Source: Pigoraptor vietnamica
Taxonomy: Eukaryota; Opisthokonta; Filasterea
Length of the DNA: 58,967 nucleotides
Reading direction: 5' to 3'
NCBI GenBank assembly: GCA_943704525.1
Contig: CALSCQ010001476.1
Span: forward strand, 1 to 58,967
The notes below the pieces were generated by a model. The model was given only the letters and a program-made list of their open reading frames with translations, made no database searches and was not told the origin of the DNA. A program made the position numbers and the translations under genes. The first letter of the stretch is position 1. Every line of letters begins with the position of its first letter. Shown one piece after another: positions 45,701-58,967 of this stretch.

Positions 45701-48700
45701 GGTCTCACCAGGCCGGCCTTGCTGTCTCCCTCCCGGTGCAGCGTCAGGCCGTCCGCGTGAAGGTGGCAATGGGCAACCTGCTGCTCGACATGCACATTGC
45801 GCGAGTGAAGGCCGAACGGGACAAGGCGCGCGGCAAGCAGCAGCAGCAGCAGGCGGCCGCCGGCACGCGAAAGCTCGAAGACTGCGTCGCCGAGTACCTC
45901 GACGAAACCGCCGAGCTCGACGCCGACCTTCGTGACTGGCACGAAATCGCCCACACGGCGGACCAGGATGCCGTCGTCAGTCTCTCTGGCGCCCTCAACC
46001 TCGCCGGAAACGTCGCGTCCATGCGCGCCCTCGCCGCGCTGCAGCTTGGGCGGTGCCTCAGGCAGCTCTCCGTGCAGTGCAGCGAGTCCCTGAACTGCTG
46101 GGCGGCGGGCGCTCCCCCCGAGCCCGAACCCTCGGCTCGCCACACAGAGCCGGCGTCGTCATCGGCGGCGGCGTCTCCCGACATTGCGAAGGGGACGCAC
46201 GGCCCGTCGGACGGTACTCCGGACATTGTCCTGCCCGCGGACCACGGGGGTGTGCAGCGCACGATCACGTCCGTCTCCCTCACGGCCTCGCTCATGGACA
46301 TTGTGGCACACTCGCCCTCGGGAACGGTGCCGCCGACGCCCGGCACCGGACTGCACCAGCACAACAACAACCCATTCCTTCCACCCCCCCTCGACGGCAC
46401 GCCCGACAGCGCGCCCCTCGACGAAGCGGCCGTCAAGGCGGACGAGCCCCTCTCGATCCAGTACCTGCGACAGGCGTTCTCCCACCTCATCGACAGCGTG
46501 TCGGCCGCGCTCGAGTCTGGCTCGATGGAGACTGCGCGCGCCGCGGCACTCGAGGTGATGGAGTGCTACGGATCGATGGACCCCGTCGTCACCGGCGCGC
46601 ACCTGTGCCTGTACCAGTCGTGCCTGTCGTACGCGTCCCTCATCGAGACGTTCCGCGTGGCTTCGCGCGAGGGCGGTGCGGCGCGCGAGCGTGCGCTGCT
46701 GAACCAGATCGCCACGATGGTCCGCGAGCACTGCGACCCCCACGCCAACTGCTCGGCCTTTCGCGCGGCGCTCGAGCAGCTCTCGGCGCGCAACCGCGCG
46801 TACGGGCGCATTGCCGTCGTGCCGCCCTTCGCGGAATCGATCGTGGAGAACCTTCCGAACGATTTCCGCGTGGTAGTGTTGCAGCACTCGCCGGACCGGC
46901 GCCACCTGTACGGGTGCGTGCTGTGGAAGAAGGAAGAGGAGAAGCCCACGACACTGCGCGAGAAGGACAAGTCGGCCGCGCCTCCCTCTGCGATGGACCA
47001 ACTGCAGGCCCTCTCGGCCCGCATCGACGTCGACCCGGCCGCGATGGACGCCGTCGTGCGTTCGTTTGCGCGCTTCCGGTTTGACGTGGAGAAGGGCATG
47101 ATCCGCCGGCACAAGGAGGCGCAGCTCCGCAAGGTGCACGTGCCCGTTGCAGTCGCCGCGGCGGCCGCCGTGACAAAGAGCAAGAAGGAGGGAGGCGGAA
47201 AGAAGAAACAGAAGGAACAGCAGGAGGAGAAAGCGCCGGAGCCCGAGGCGGACCCCTCGCAGCACGCAGCGGAGGAGCTGCAGCCCCCGGACGAATTTGA
47301 CGAGGAGATGTCGGCGGCGTTCAATGCGGTGGTGGCTGAGATGGAGGGCGTCTTTGGCGCGCTGATTGCGCGCCTCAGCCCCGCCCTCGCGTCGCCGAAC
47401 AGGCCCGGCACGGGACAGAAGCTGGATGTACCTGCCGCACCCGCAGCGACCGCTTCGCCCGGCGCACCCGGTGCTACACTTGCCGCGCACCCGCCGATCG
47501 TGGCGGATGCAAACGCCGTGCAGGTTGTGCTGATACTCGACGGGGTGCTGTGCACGCTGCCTGTGGAGGCCTTCTCCGTGTTCAACGGACCCCACGTGCG
47601 CGCCATTTCGCGGGACGTCAGCCTTCACATGCTCCTCTGCCGGCTCAAGTCGGCCAAGACGATCATTCCGACGGAAGCGGCGCCGGAACCCGAGGCTGCG
47701 AAGAAGAGCGGGAAGGAGGGTCGCCGCATGTCCAAGCAGATCGAGGAGAAGGTGTGTGTCTTGCTCTTACCGCCTTCTGTGCCTTTTCCCGACCTTTCCG
47801 TGGCTACAATGCCCTTTACGCCTGTTCGCGTGTCATTGACGATGCATCGTTCACGCAGCCGCCGGTCAAAGCCGCCAAGAGCGACCTGAAGGCGAAGAAG
47901 GCCGGCGCTGCGCAGGACGCCGAGGGCGACGGCGGGACGTCGATCGCCGTGGTCGACCCCATGAACGTGCGCTATGTCGTGGACGCGCGCGACGAGTGCA
48001 AGGGCATGGCCGGTCCAGATGACAACGCCGGAACGGCCTTTGCGACCGAAATCCGCGCCTTCCACAGCACGACGGGCAAGTGGGCGGGCATCTACGGCTC
48101 GGACCACATGCCGAGCACTGGCGAAATGCAGCGCCTCCTGTCGCAGGCGTCCGGGTTCTTCTACTTTGGGCTCGGTCGCTGCCTGTCGTATCTGCCGCCG
48201 CGCCACGTCGCGGGCATCGACATGAGCGGTGAGTCGTGTGTGTGTGTGTGTGCGCACGCGTGCGCTCAGGACCATGTGAGCGTGCGTGATGGCCATCGTC
48301 CTAGTGAGTTCTAAGGGATACTAACCGTGCCTTTGACCTTGCGCAGGCGCCGGTCTTGTGGTTCTCCTCGACCACGTGCAGACGGAGGACAGCCACCGCC
48401 GCCAGAGCAAGCTCGACGTCAAGAAGACGTGAGTGTCCATATATGCATCACGCTATACACGTACTCGCACGCACGCAACCAAAACCTGTCCCAAGCTGCG
48501 TCTGACACTGTATCTCATTCCGTTCGCAGTCCTCGCGAACTGCAACTCGAACAGCCCCACGAAACGGCGACGCTCCTGTCGCTCCGGGGGGTCGCGAGTG
48601 TGGTCGTGTCGCAGTGGGACGGGAACATTGCGGAGAACAGGGCCGTCCTCGGCGCGATCATGGGTGGTGCGTAGTCCCATCGTCTGCACACACACAATAA

Positions 48701-48973
48701 CATGCACGCGCTCAGACGCTCGCACGCTGACACACTACACGCGTCCTCGCTTGCACTCCACGATAAACCGCACAAGAAGTTGTCTCCTTGCGGTCAGTTG
48801 CTGACAATTTCGTTTTCTTGTGCGCCCCAGGCATGCTCGGAGAGGGACGCACGATCGGCTCTGCGCTGCAGATGCGCCGCTACAAGCTCCTCGGGACGGC
48901 CGCTTACCACGGCCGACAGTGGAACGCCCACCGCACCGTCGTGTACGGACTGCCGCACGCCAAGTTTGCGTGA
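39154..48973 (+). CDS. CFAP46: CFAP46: ciliary central-pair (C1d) TPR protein
   Basis: Axonemal protein of the central-pair C1d projection, needed for flagellar beating. Nine exons: 39154-39483, 39712-39776, 39933-40097, 40303-40530, 40725-47751, 47859-48228, 48347-48428, 48530-48666, 48831-48973 (2848 residues; human CFAP46 is about 2700). The N-terminus matches CFAP46: LCRGYFCQALVEAQ, YNFLVYNASVLYWRLSRPF, KDYEWRARFN. The single 7027-nt exon encodes most of the protein: alpha-helical TPR-type repeats broken by Lys/Glu/Ala/Pro-rich low-complexity inserts (for example near 42260-42400, 43860-44080, 47150-47280). The C-terminus (from ~47510) resembles a CHAT domain: LDGVLCTLPVEAFSVF, FFYFGLGRCLSYL, GLVVLLDHVQT, LSLRGVASVVVSQWDGN. 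The usual catalytic His and Cys are absent. Introns cluster at the two ends. This gene is the evidence that the organism builds motile flagella. Confidence 0.93.
39647..39706. repeat. (AC)n microsatellite in CFAP46 intron 1
   Basis: Pure 60-bp (AC)30 tract ending 3 bp before the acceptor CTGCAG (intron 39484-39711). Confidence 0.95.
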
Positions 48974-49101
48974 GCGCGGAAAGCCACTGACCAAGCAGAC
49001 AAAAATACACTCACATAAGAGAACTTTCTCTCGTTGGCCCATACGTTTGGCTGAACTATCCGCTTTGTTAAAGCATTTCACTCTAGTCGCACTTCATTTG
49101 G
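48974..49101. other. 128-bp convergent gap, CFAP46 / CDC5L
   Basis: The tightest intergenic space in the window. The two 3' UTRs must overlap or be very short. Confidence 0.6.
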
Positions 49102-53070
<3,969 letters not shown>

Positions 53071-54684
53071 ATGGCCGACGCGGACTCGGTCGCACGCGCG
53101 GCGGTGGCGCTCTTTCGCTCACGCTTTGGGCGCGAACCCGACGTGTGCGCGTGTGCCCCGGGCCGTGTCAATCTTATCGGCGAGCACACAGACTACAACG
53201 ATGGATTCGTCTTCCCCATGGTATGTGCAGTGCATGCATGCACATTGTCCATCTGTCATTCTGTTGGAGGTGATACGATTTCAACGCCGATAATCTTAAC
53301 CTGTAACACGGTCGTGCGGCGCGACAGGCGCTCGAGTACGTCACCGTGGTGGCCGGAAGCAAGTCATCGGGCTATGTATGTCACCTCGTCACGGCCGCCG
53401 AGAGCCTCCAGGGCATGGGTTCGGCCGAGTTTGAGGCGAACGTGGCGACGTTGAAGAAGGGCGAGCCTGCGTGGGCCAACTACGTCAAGGGTGTCGCGGC
53501 GCAGTTCGACGCTTTCCCCGCCTTCGACGCTGCGATCGCATCTTCCGTCCCCCTCGGCGGTGGGCTGTCGAGCTCGGCGGCGATTGAGGTTGCGTCGCAT
53601 CTTTTCTTTGAGGCGCTGACGGGCAAAACGGTGGACGATCGCACACGCGCTGTGCATTGTCAGAAGGCGGAGCACACGTACGCGGACATGCCTTGCGGGA
53701 TCATGGACCAGTTCATCTCTGTAATGGGGAAGGCGAACCACGCGCTTCTCATCGACTGCCGCTCGCTCGGTGCGCGGCTCGTGCCCATCTCAGATCCCGG
53801 CGTGGTCGTCCTCGTCACAAACTCGAACGTGAAGCACCAGCTGACGGGAAGCGAGTACCCGACGCGCCGTCGGCAGTGCGAGGAGGCTGCCGCGGGGCTC
53901 CGCCGCAAGTACGGCGAGGGGATTCGGAGCCTTCGCGACGCCACCATGGCGCAACTGGAAGGTATGTGGGAAAGGTTTCGGAGCCCTTACGAGCTCTCTT
54001 TTCCGCCATTCTAGCTGTTGCCTCTCGATGTTGTCTCTGCGACGTACCTTTTGCTGAAGGCCTCTTGTCTACGCGTTACCCAGGCGCTGCCAGCGACTTG
54101 GACCCCCTCGTCTTCCGCCGCGCGCGTCACGTGATTGGCGAGAATGACCGCACGGAGCGAGGCGCAAAGGCGCTGGAAGAGGGCAACTACGAACTATTTG
54201 GCAAGCTCATGCACAAGAGCCACGTGTCGCTACGGTGCGTGCTCATGGCCGTTCCGCCCCCCCTTTTTTTTCGCTTTCTCTCTCTTTTATCACTCCCTAT
54301 ATTTAGTGTACGGGATACCACTGCATTCATTCAAGTGTTGTTGAGGGTTCTGCTCAGTCTCGTGTTTGTTTCACTCCTCCCTTCGTGTTTGCCTCACTCC
54401 TCTGTTCGTGTTTGTCTCACTCCTCTCTTCGTGTTTCCAGCGACGACTATGAGGTCAGCTGCCCTGAACTCGACGTGCTCGTGGAGGCCGCCATGTCCCA
54501 TCCCGCCGTTTTTGGGTCTCGCATGACGGGAGGTGGCTTTGGCGGATGCACTGTCACGCTCGCACGCGCCGACGCCGCCAGCGATGTCATTCGCCACATT
54601 CTCGCGCGATACCCCGATGGCACGTGCTTCACGACACGGCCCGGCGACGGCGCCCGCCTACTGGACGCGCGCAAGTACCTGTAG
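53071..54684 (+). CDS. Galactokinase (GHMP kinase, GALK1-like)
   Basis: Phosphorylates galactose to galactose-1-phosphate, the first committed step of the Leloir pathway. Four exons: 53071-53220, 53328-53961, 54084-54234, 54441-54684 (392 residues; human GALK1 is also 392). Seen: galactokinase signature [27 protein letters not shown] motif [37 protein letters not shown] with the catalytic Asp; [51 protein letters not shown]; and [16 protein letters not shown]. These follow animal GALK1 more closely than the GALK2/yeast GAL1 type. The third intron contains a minisatellite that runs into its splice acceptor. Divergent from CDC5L and convergent with mL50. Confidence 0.95.
54361..54440. repeat. 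~22-bp pyrimidine-rich minisatellite ending at a splice acceptor
   Basis: The unit CTCACTCCTCTSTTCGTGTT (S is C or G) occurs about 3.5 times in the galactokinase intron. The last copy ends GTGTTTCCAG, which is the acceptor of exon 4. Confidence 0.8.
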
Positions 54685-55056
54685 CACTTGCGTGGGCGTT
54701 GCGCGTGGGCGAGTTCCGTGAGCACGGCGCTGAATGTTGCTGTTGGACTTGGACAATAATTCTTCTCCAGCCGGCTGGGAACAAGCAAAGAAATTGGCTG
54801 CACGTCATACCAGCGCGCACGTGATCACTAGTGCACGCTAGTGGCTAATGCTACGCAGCTCCGCATCCATCGCGTCGTAAAAACGTAGTACACCTCAGCC
54901 TCCCCAACTCCGTTGGGCTCAATAAGAGCAACCGGTATATGACAAGCCAACCTATTCTTCAATTCGAAGGGAACCACACACGCGCACGCACGCGCAAACG
55001 CACAATTTTGCACGCCCCGACACGGCGCCTGCACCGCGTCGACGCACTCAGTTCCA
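54685..55056. other. Convergent gap, galactokinase / mL50
   Basis: 372 bp. No gene or RNA recognised; a short CACGCGCACGCACG run lies near 54975-54990. Confidence 0.5.
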
Positions 55057-56347
55057 CTACGCCTCCGCAATTGCCTTTCGCTTATAGCTCGGCAGCTTCG
55101 AGTCGATGTCCAGATAGTCCTGCGCCCCTTCGTCCAGCCAATCGAGGTCCAAAAAACCCTTCGGCGGCCCCTCCGTGAAGATGAGATTCGGCGGAGGGTT
55201 CGACGTGTCGATCTTAAACAGCGACGGCGTGTGGCGCATCACGGGCGCCTCCGAGAAGAACGAGATGACGTCGGCGAGCGTGCGCAGCTCGGGGAGCTTG
55301 GGGTTCGGAATGTCGCGGCCGAATGTAGCGCACGCCTTGTCGAGTACCTATTATTTGAATTCGTGTGTATGCATACGCGAGTGTGTGTGCGCGCGCGTGT
55401 GCGAAAGGTGGGGTGCGCGAGAAAGGTATGTGAGTAAATTATAGAACAAGCACAAAGGAATACACGTGCTATCTACTGTGGGCACGTGCTATACACGCAG
55501 AGAGAGAGGCAGCGACCGAGACGTTGCGAGAAGCTTAGAAGAACAACCACCAAGACGAATTGGTGCCAGTGGGGAACGCAGAACGAACAGAGGGAGGAGA
55601 GAGGGTAAGCCCACCTGGAACTTGACGGCGAGTGAAGGGAAGGCGTCGCTATCCTTGAAATCGGCGCCCCAATAGAGCGAGGCAATGTCCCGCACAGATG
55701 CATTCACGTCGTCGCTGCGAGGACAGCGCTCAGAATAACCGCGGCAAACGCACACGAACAGAGCACATGCGCACACAGAAGTGTGTGGAAAATCCCACAC
55801 ACCCAACCCTCCATTCTTCACGGAACAACACTCACGGGACGATGTAAGCGGTCGCCGAATGTTCCCGCTTGTAATCTGCCAGCACCCGGCGCTCCGCCAG
55901 CGTCCAATACTTCTCCATCGCCTTCACGCGCCACTGCTCGGGTCGACCATCCTTGTAAATGCCCCTCGTCGTTATCCGCGCCTCCGAGCGTACCTCCTCC
56001 ACGCCAAGCGCCGCGGCCGCCGCCCCCGGTGCGATCCCCCCCGTCGTCGGCTCCTCGGGAATCCGCGCCGTCTTTGTCTTGAGATTCACATCCTCCTTTG
56101 CCGTTGTTGTCGTCTTCCGTCCAAATAGGCGCTTAATGGTCCTCGAAATGAACCCGTCCTGCTCTTCTTCCTCCTGCTCCTCCTTCTGCTTCTCACCGCC
56201 AGGGCGCGTGACGACCTTTCGCAGTTGTCGTGTGCGGGAACGCGCGACGGTGCCCGCCCACCGCGCTTGCAAGCGAGGACCCGTGTGAGGAACGGCGCCA
56301 TAGACGAGTGGCCGCGCGTACAGCGCAGACACCGCACGCAGCGCCAT
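55057..56347 (-). CDS. Mitochondrial ribosomal protein mL50 (MRPL50-like)
   Basis: Putative large-subunit mitoribosome protein. Three exons on the complement: 56347-55836, 55714-55615, 55347-55057 (300 residues). The C-terminal half follows the mL50 pattern: SLAVKFQVLDKACATFGRDI, then IPNPKLPELRTLADVISFF and NPPPNLIF. Animal mL50 has KFNLLAHLADDLGH, VPNSRLHQM, DVLDFY and LPPNLKI at the same places. The N-terminus (MALRAVSALYARPLVYGAVP with scattered Arg) looks like a mitochondrial presequence. It is almost twice as long as human MRPL50 (158), because of an acidic/basic insert (KQKEEQEEEEQDGF, then TIKRLFGRK) and a helical RPEQWRVKAMEKYWTLAERR segment. Identification rests on weak similarity in the C-terminal domain. 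Confidence 0.72.
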
Positions 56348-56641
56348 CCTCTGTCACTCTGCCGCGTGTCGCGACGCTGGAGAGACACGCGCTTCCCTTC
56401 TCAGCCGTGCACAGGCAACCACACATGGAGAGACACGTCATTTGGAGATGACGACACATAGATCACGTGATCATTGCCTTCGTCATGCTCGCGCAACTTC
56501 TCTGAGTCCCTTTTACATATCTTCTCCACTAACTTACGAACCACACCAAACAAGCTCTCCTGTTTGCCCTTTCCCTTTGTTTTTTTTTTTTTTTTTTTTA
56601 GAGGCGCGCCTTTGTAGCGCCTCCATTTCTCTGTCGCGAGA
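56348..56641. promoter_or_regulatory. Divergent promoter region, mL50 / DIM1, with T20 run
   Basis: 294 bp. It includes a TCACGTGATCA palindrome (about 56464-56474) and a 20-T homopolymer at 56580-56599, 42 bp upstream of the DIM1 start. The T-run could act as a nucleosome-excluding element; that is inference. Confidence 0.45.
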
Positions 56642-57070
56642 ATGTCGTACATGCTCCCGCACCTCACGAACGGCTGGCAAGTGGACCAGGCCATTGTCTC
56701 GGAGGAGGACCGCGTCGTCGTGATTCGCTTTGGGCACGACTGGGACCCCACGTGCATGAAGATGGACGAGACGCTGTTCGGCATCGCGGAGAAAGTGAAG
56801 GCATTCGCCGTCATCTACCTCGTCGACATTACGGAGGTTCCCGACTTCAACAAAATGTACGAGCTGTACGACCCGTGCACCGTCATGTTCTTCTACCGCA
56901 ACAAGCACATGATGATCGACCTCGGCACCGGCAACAACAACAAGATTAACTGGGCGATGGAGGACAAGCAGGAGCTCATCGATATCATCGAGACGGTGTA
57001 CCGTGGCGCGCGCAAGGGCCGCGGTCTCGTAATAGCGCCCAAGGACTACTCGACAAAGTACCGATATTAG
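56642..57070 (+). CDS. TXNL4A: DIM1 / U5 snRNP 15-kDa thioredoxin-like protein (TXNL4A)
   Basis: Thioredoxin-fold component of the U5 snRNP and tri-snRNP, essential for pre-mRNA splicing. Single exon, exactly 142 residues, as in human and yeast. Nearly every segment is the canonical one: MSYMLPHLTNGWQVDQAI, EDRVVVIRFGHDWDPTCM, VDITEVPDFNKMYELYDPCT, VMFFYRNKHMMIDLGTGNNN, KINWAMEDKQELIDIIE and the end APKDYSTKYRY. The thioredoxin CxxC is absent, as always in this family. Confidence 0.98.
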   Translation: MSYMLPHLTNGWQVDQAIVSEEDRVVVIRFGHDWDPTCMKMDETLFGIAEKVKAFAVIYLVDITEVPDFNKMYELYDPCTVMFFYRNKHMMIDLGTGNNNKINWAMEDKQELIDIIETVYRGARKGRGLVIAPKDYSTKYRY

Positions 57071-57482
57071 TGGCGCCGCGTGCGTTTTCGTCTATCTCTC
57101 GCTCGCGTTGTTATCTTCATTTCAATCTGCCCCCTTTGTTATTGCGTTTCTTCTGCGAGCACAGCGTGGCGTGCGTTGCCGGCTGTGCGCGTGGTAGCCG
57201 CATCGCATGTCGTCGTTCACTCTCGCGTTTTCTCGTGTGACTGTGACGTGATGCCCTGGAGGCTCATGTTGCGTGCTTTGGCGTTCGTGTTGAATGCTTC
57301 GCCACTCTGAAGAAACAAACAACGAGGACACACTCTCAATTCTCCGTGTTTTTTTTTTTGTGGCTATGATAGCCCCCAAGCAACAACGTGTGAGAGAGGG
57401 AGAGCGAGAGCACTGCGTGCGTGCATGCGTGCATGGGTGAAGCGGGAAAGCGGCATAGTTGATATCGAGCACAGGACTTTAA
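57071..57482. other. Convergent gap, DIM1 / OBG-type GTPase
   Basis: 412 bp. It contains a T11 run (57350-57360) and GAGAGGGAGAGCGAGAG (about 57392-57410). No gene was recognised. Confidence 0.5.
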
Positions 57483-58800
57483 TCACCCCAAGGCAAACGG
57501 AGCAGGCGGTTCCAGACCATCGCTGTCCCGTTCGCCCTTGTCCTCCCTCTTCCGCGTCGTCTCCCTTTCGACCATCTCCCGAAGCGCCGACTTGAGCTCG
57601 GGAACGCCTTCCCCCGTGAGCGTGGAAATGCCGATAATCTGTTCCACCGACGGGCACAGTGTGTCCAGACGTGGGCGCACCGCCTTCACGAACGACGAGA
57701 ACAGCTTGGGACCGCCCTCGACGTCGAGCTTGTTGAGGACAATAAGCGACGGGCGTTTGAACATGCTCTCCTGGTATAGCTGGAGCTCGCGCATAACGAG
57801 CTCCATCGTCTCGACGGAAGAGCGGAAGGGGCGGTTTCGGTGTAGCTGAAAGCCCGTCGCGTCAATGACGTAGAGAATGACCTTGGTACGCTCAATGTGG
57901 CGGAGAAACTTGTGGCCCATCCCTTCGTTCGCGTGGGCGCCCTCGATCAGGCCGGGGACGTCAGCGACACGGACCTGCGGAGTGTGTGTGCGTGGAGTGA
58001 GCACGGCGCGGACGGCGAAGGTGAAGAAACACAACAGGCGCGATAGAAGAGAAAGATGGGGCAGTGTGAGTCAGAGACTACTGGCGGACGAGTGCGTGGC
58101 GGACGTGTGGGAGGAGAATAGGGCTGAAGCGAAAGCGATTCGGACGCGCGCATGCACACGACAAGGTAAAACGTGAACGCAACGGAACGACGACGACGCA
58201 CCTGAAAATGGTCTTCAGGATACTCCACAATCCCAATATTGGGGCGGAGGGTTGTGACTGCGCGTAGAAGCCACGTTAGTGAGTTAACGCAACACACGAA
58301 GAGACAAGCGGTAAAGACGGTATACGCCGCACAATCGGGCGCTGTTGTATGGCTATAGAAGTGCGCGTCAACGACGCGTCGAGGGACTCACATGGATAGT
58401 TTGCAATTTTCGGCTTTGCGCGAGACAGGGCCGCAAGCAGGCTCGACTTGCCGGCATTTGGGAACCTACAAGAGAAGAGCAGTGTCATGCGAGATGTACG
58501 GAGTCCAATATCCTTGGAGTCACTGCACGCATGCGCACGCACACGCATCGGCAACCTTCTCGCGCACTCCGCGTGCGTTTTCACCCCCAGCACACACACA
58601 TCGCGATCACCCCAAGCACACACACATCGCCACCGACCATGCGCGGCACACTCATACACCAGTTGAACGCTACATTCACGCACACATTTGCACGCACCCA
58701 ACAAGGCCGACGTCAGCAATGCTCTTGAGCTCAAAGAGAATCTGGCGAGATTGGCCCTTCTCGCCTGCGAACGATCCCGCCGCCGTGTGGATGCCACCGC
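57483..58800 (-). CDS. OBG-family GTPase, 5' end outside the window
   Basis: OBG/CgtA GTPase, likely a mitochondrial ribosome-assembly factor (MTG2/GTPBP5 or GTPBP10 type). Four exons on the complement can be read: 58800-58698, 58465-58392, 58257-58202, 57974-57483. Seen: the end of the OBG domain (GGIHTAAGSFAGEKGQSRQI, FELKSIADVGLVG); G1 as GFPNAGKSSLLAAL; KPKIANYPFTTLRPNIGIV (switch I, G2); G3 as VADVPGLIEGAHANEGMGH; FLRHIERTKVILYVIDATG; G4 as IVLNKLDVEGG; and G5 as IGISTLTGEGVPEL. The stop is at 57483. The acceptor at 58801 is preceded by a CA repeat reaching the window edge, so the N-terminal OBG-domain exon or exons lie beyond 58967. The gene is truncated by the window and shows no sign of decay. 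Confidence 0.92.
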
Positions 58801-58849
58801 CTGCGCCCGAAGAAAGGGTGGACACGGCGGATGTGTGAGAAACGGACAT

Positions 58850-58967
<118 letters not shown>

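Overview
The window is nuclear DNA of a GC-rich, gene-dense, intron-containing microbial eukaryote. Coding regions are strongly GC-biased, introns are mostly 60-300 bp with GT-AG ends (often GTGCGT or GTGAGT donors and GCAG acceptors), and microsatellites sit inside introns. Sixteen genes can be read (one runs off the right edge). I rebuilt the exons by hand from splice sites, codon phase and family conservation. In every rebuilt multi-exon gene the exon lengths add up to an open frame.

The gene content suggests a flagellated, non-animal member of Amorphea, perhaps a unicellular holozoan. It has an MLL/trithorax-type KMT2, an NSD-type SET protein, RAD54B, RCCD1, an animal-like galactokinase and the axonemal central-pair protein CFAP46. 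It also has genes that animals lack, to my knowledge: a DEG9-type nuclear/nucleolar protease and a STR2-type cystathionine gamma-synthase. I cannot name the species.

Layout, left to right. 0.6-3 kb, plus strand: an unknown membrane-anchored coiled-coil protein, a small membrane protein and a secreted pyroglutamyl peptidase I. 3.4-21 kb, minus strand: RAD54B, an MLL-like H3K4 methyltransferase and an NSD-like H3K36 methyltransferase, head to tail. 21-25 kb: NOP53 (plus) and a 2OG-Fe(II) oxygenase (minus). 25-32.5 kb: STR2-like CGS (plus) meeting an HSF-type factor (minus) across a minisatellite, then RCCD1 (minus). 32.8-38.2 kb: DEG9-like protease (plus) and mitoferrin (minus). 39-49 kb: CFAP46 (plus), 2848 codons, one exon of 7 kb. 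49-59 kb: CDC5L (minus), galactokinase (plus), mitochondrial ribosomal protein mL50 (minus), DIM1/U5-15kD (plus) and an OBG-family GTPase (minus, cut by the window edge).

There is no operon logic, but themes recur. KMT2, NSD, RCCD1 and RAD54B are chromatin or repair proteins; CDC5L and DIM1 are spliceosomal; mitoferrin, mL50 and probably OBG are mitochondrial. Several neighbours are divergent with 0.27-1 kb between starts, and convergent pairs are separated by as little as 128 bp. I found no transposon, retroelement, virus-like element, tRNA, rRNA or CRISPR array. The best leads are the degenerate caspase-like (CHAT) fold that ends CFAP46, the adjacent KMT2-NSD pair with its mixed MLL/SET1 features, and an X-box-like site upstream of CFAP46.
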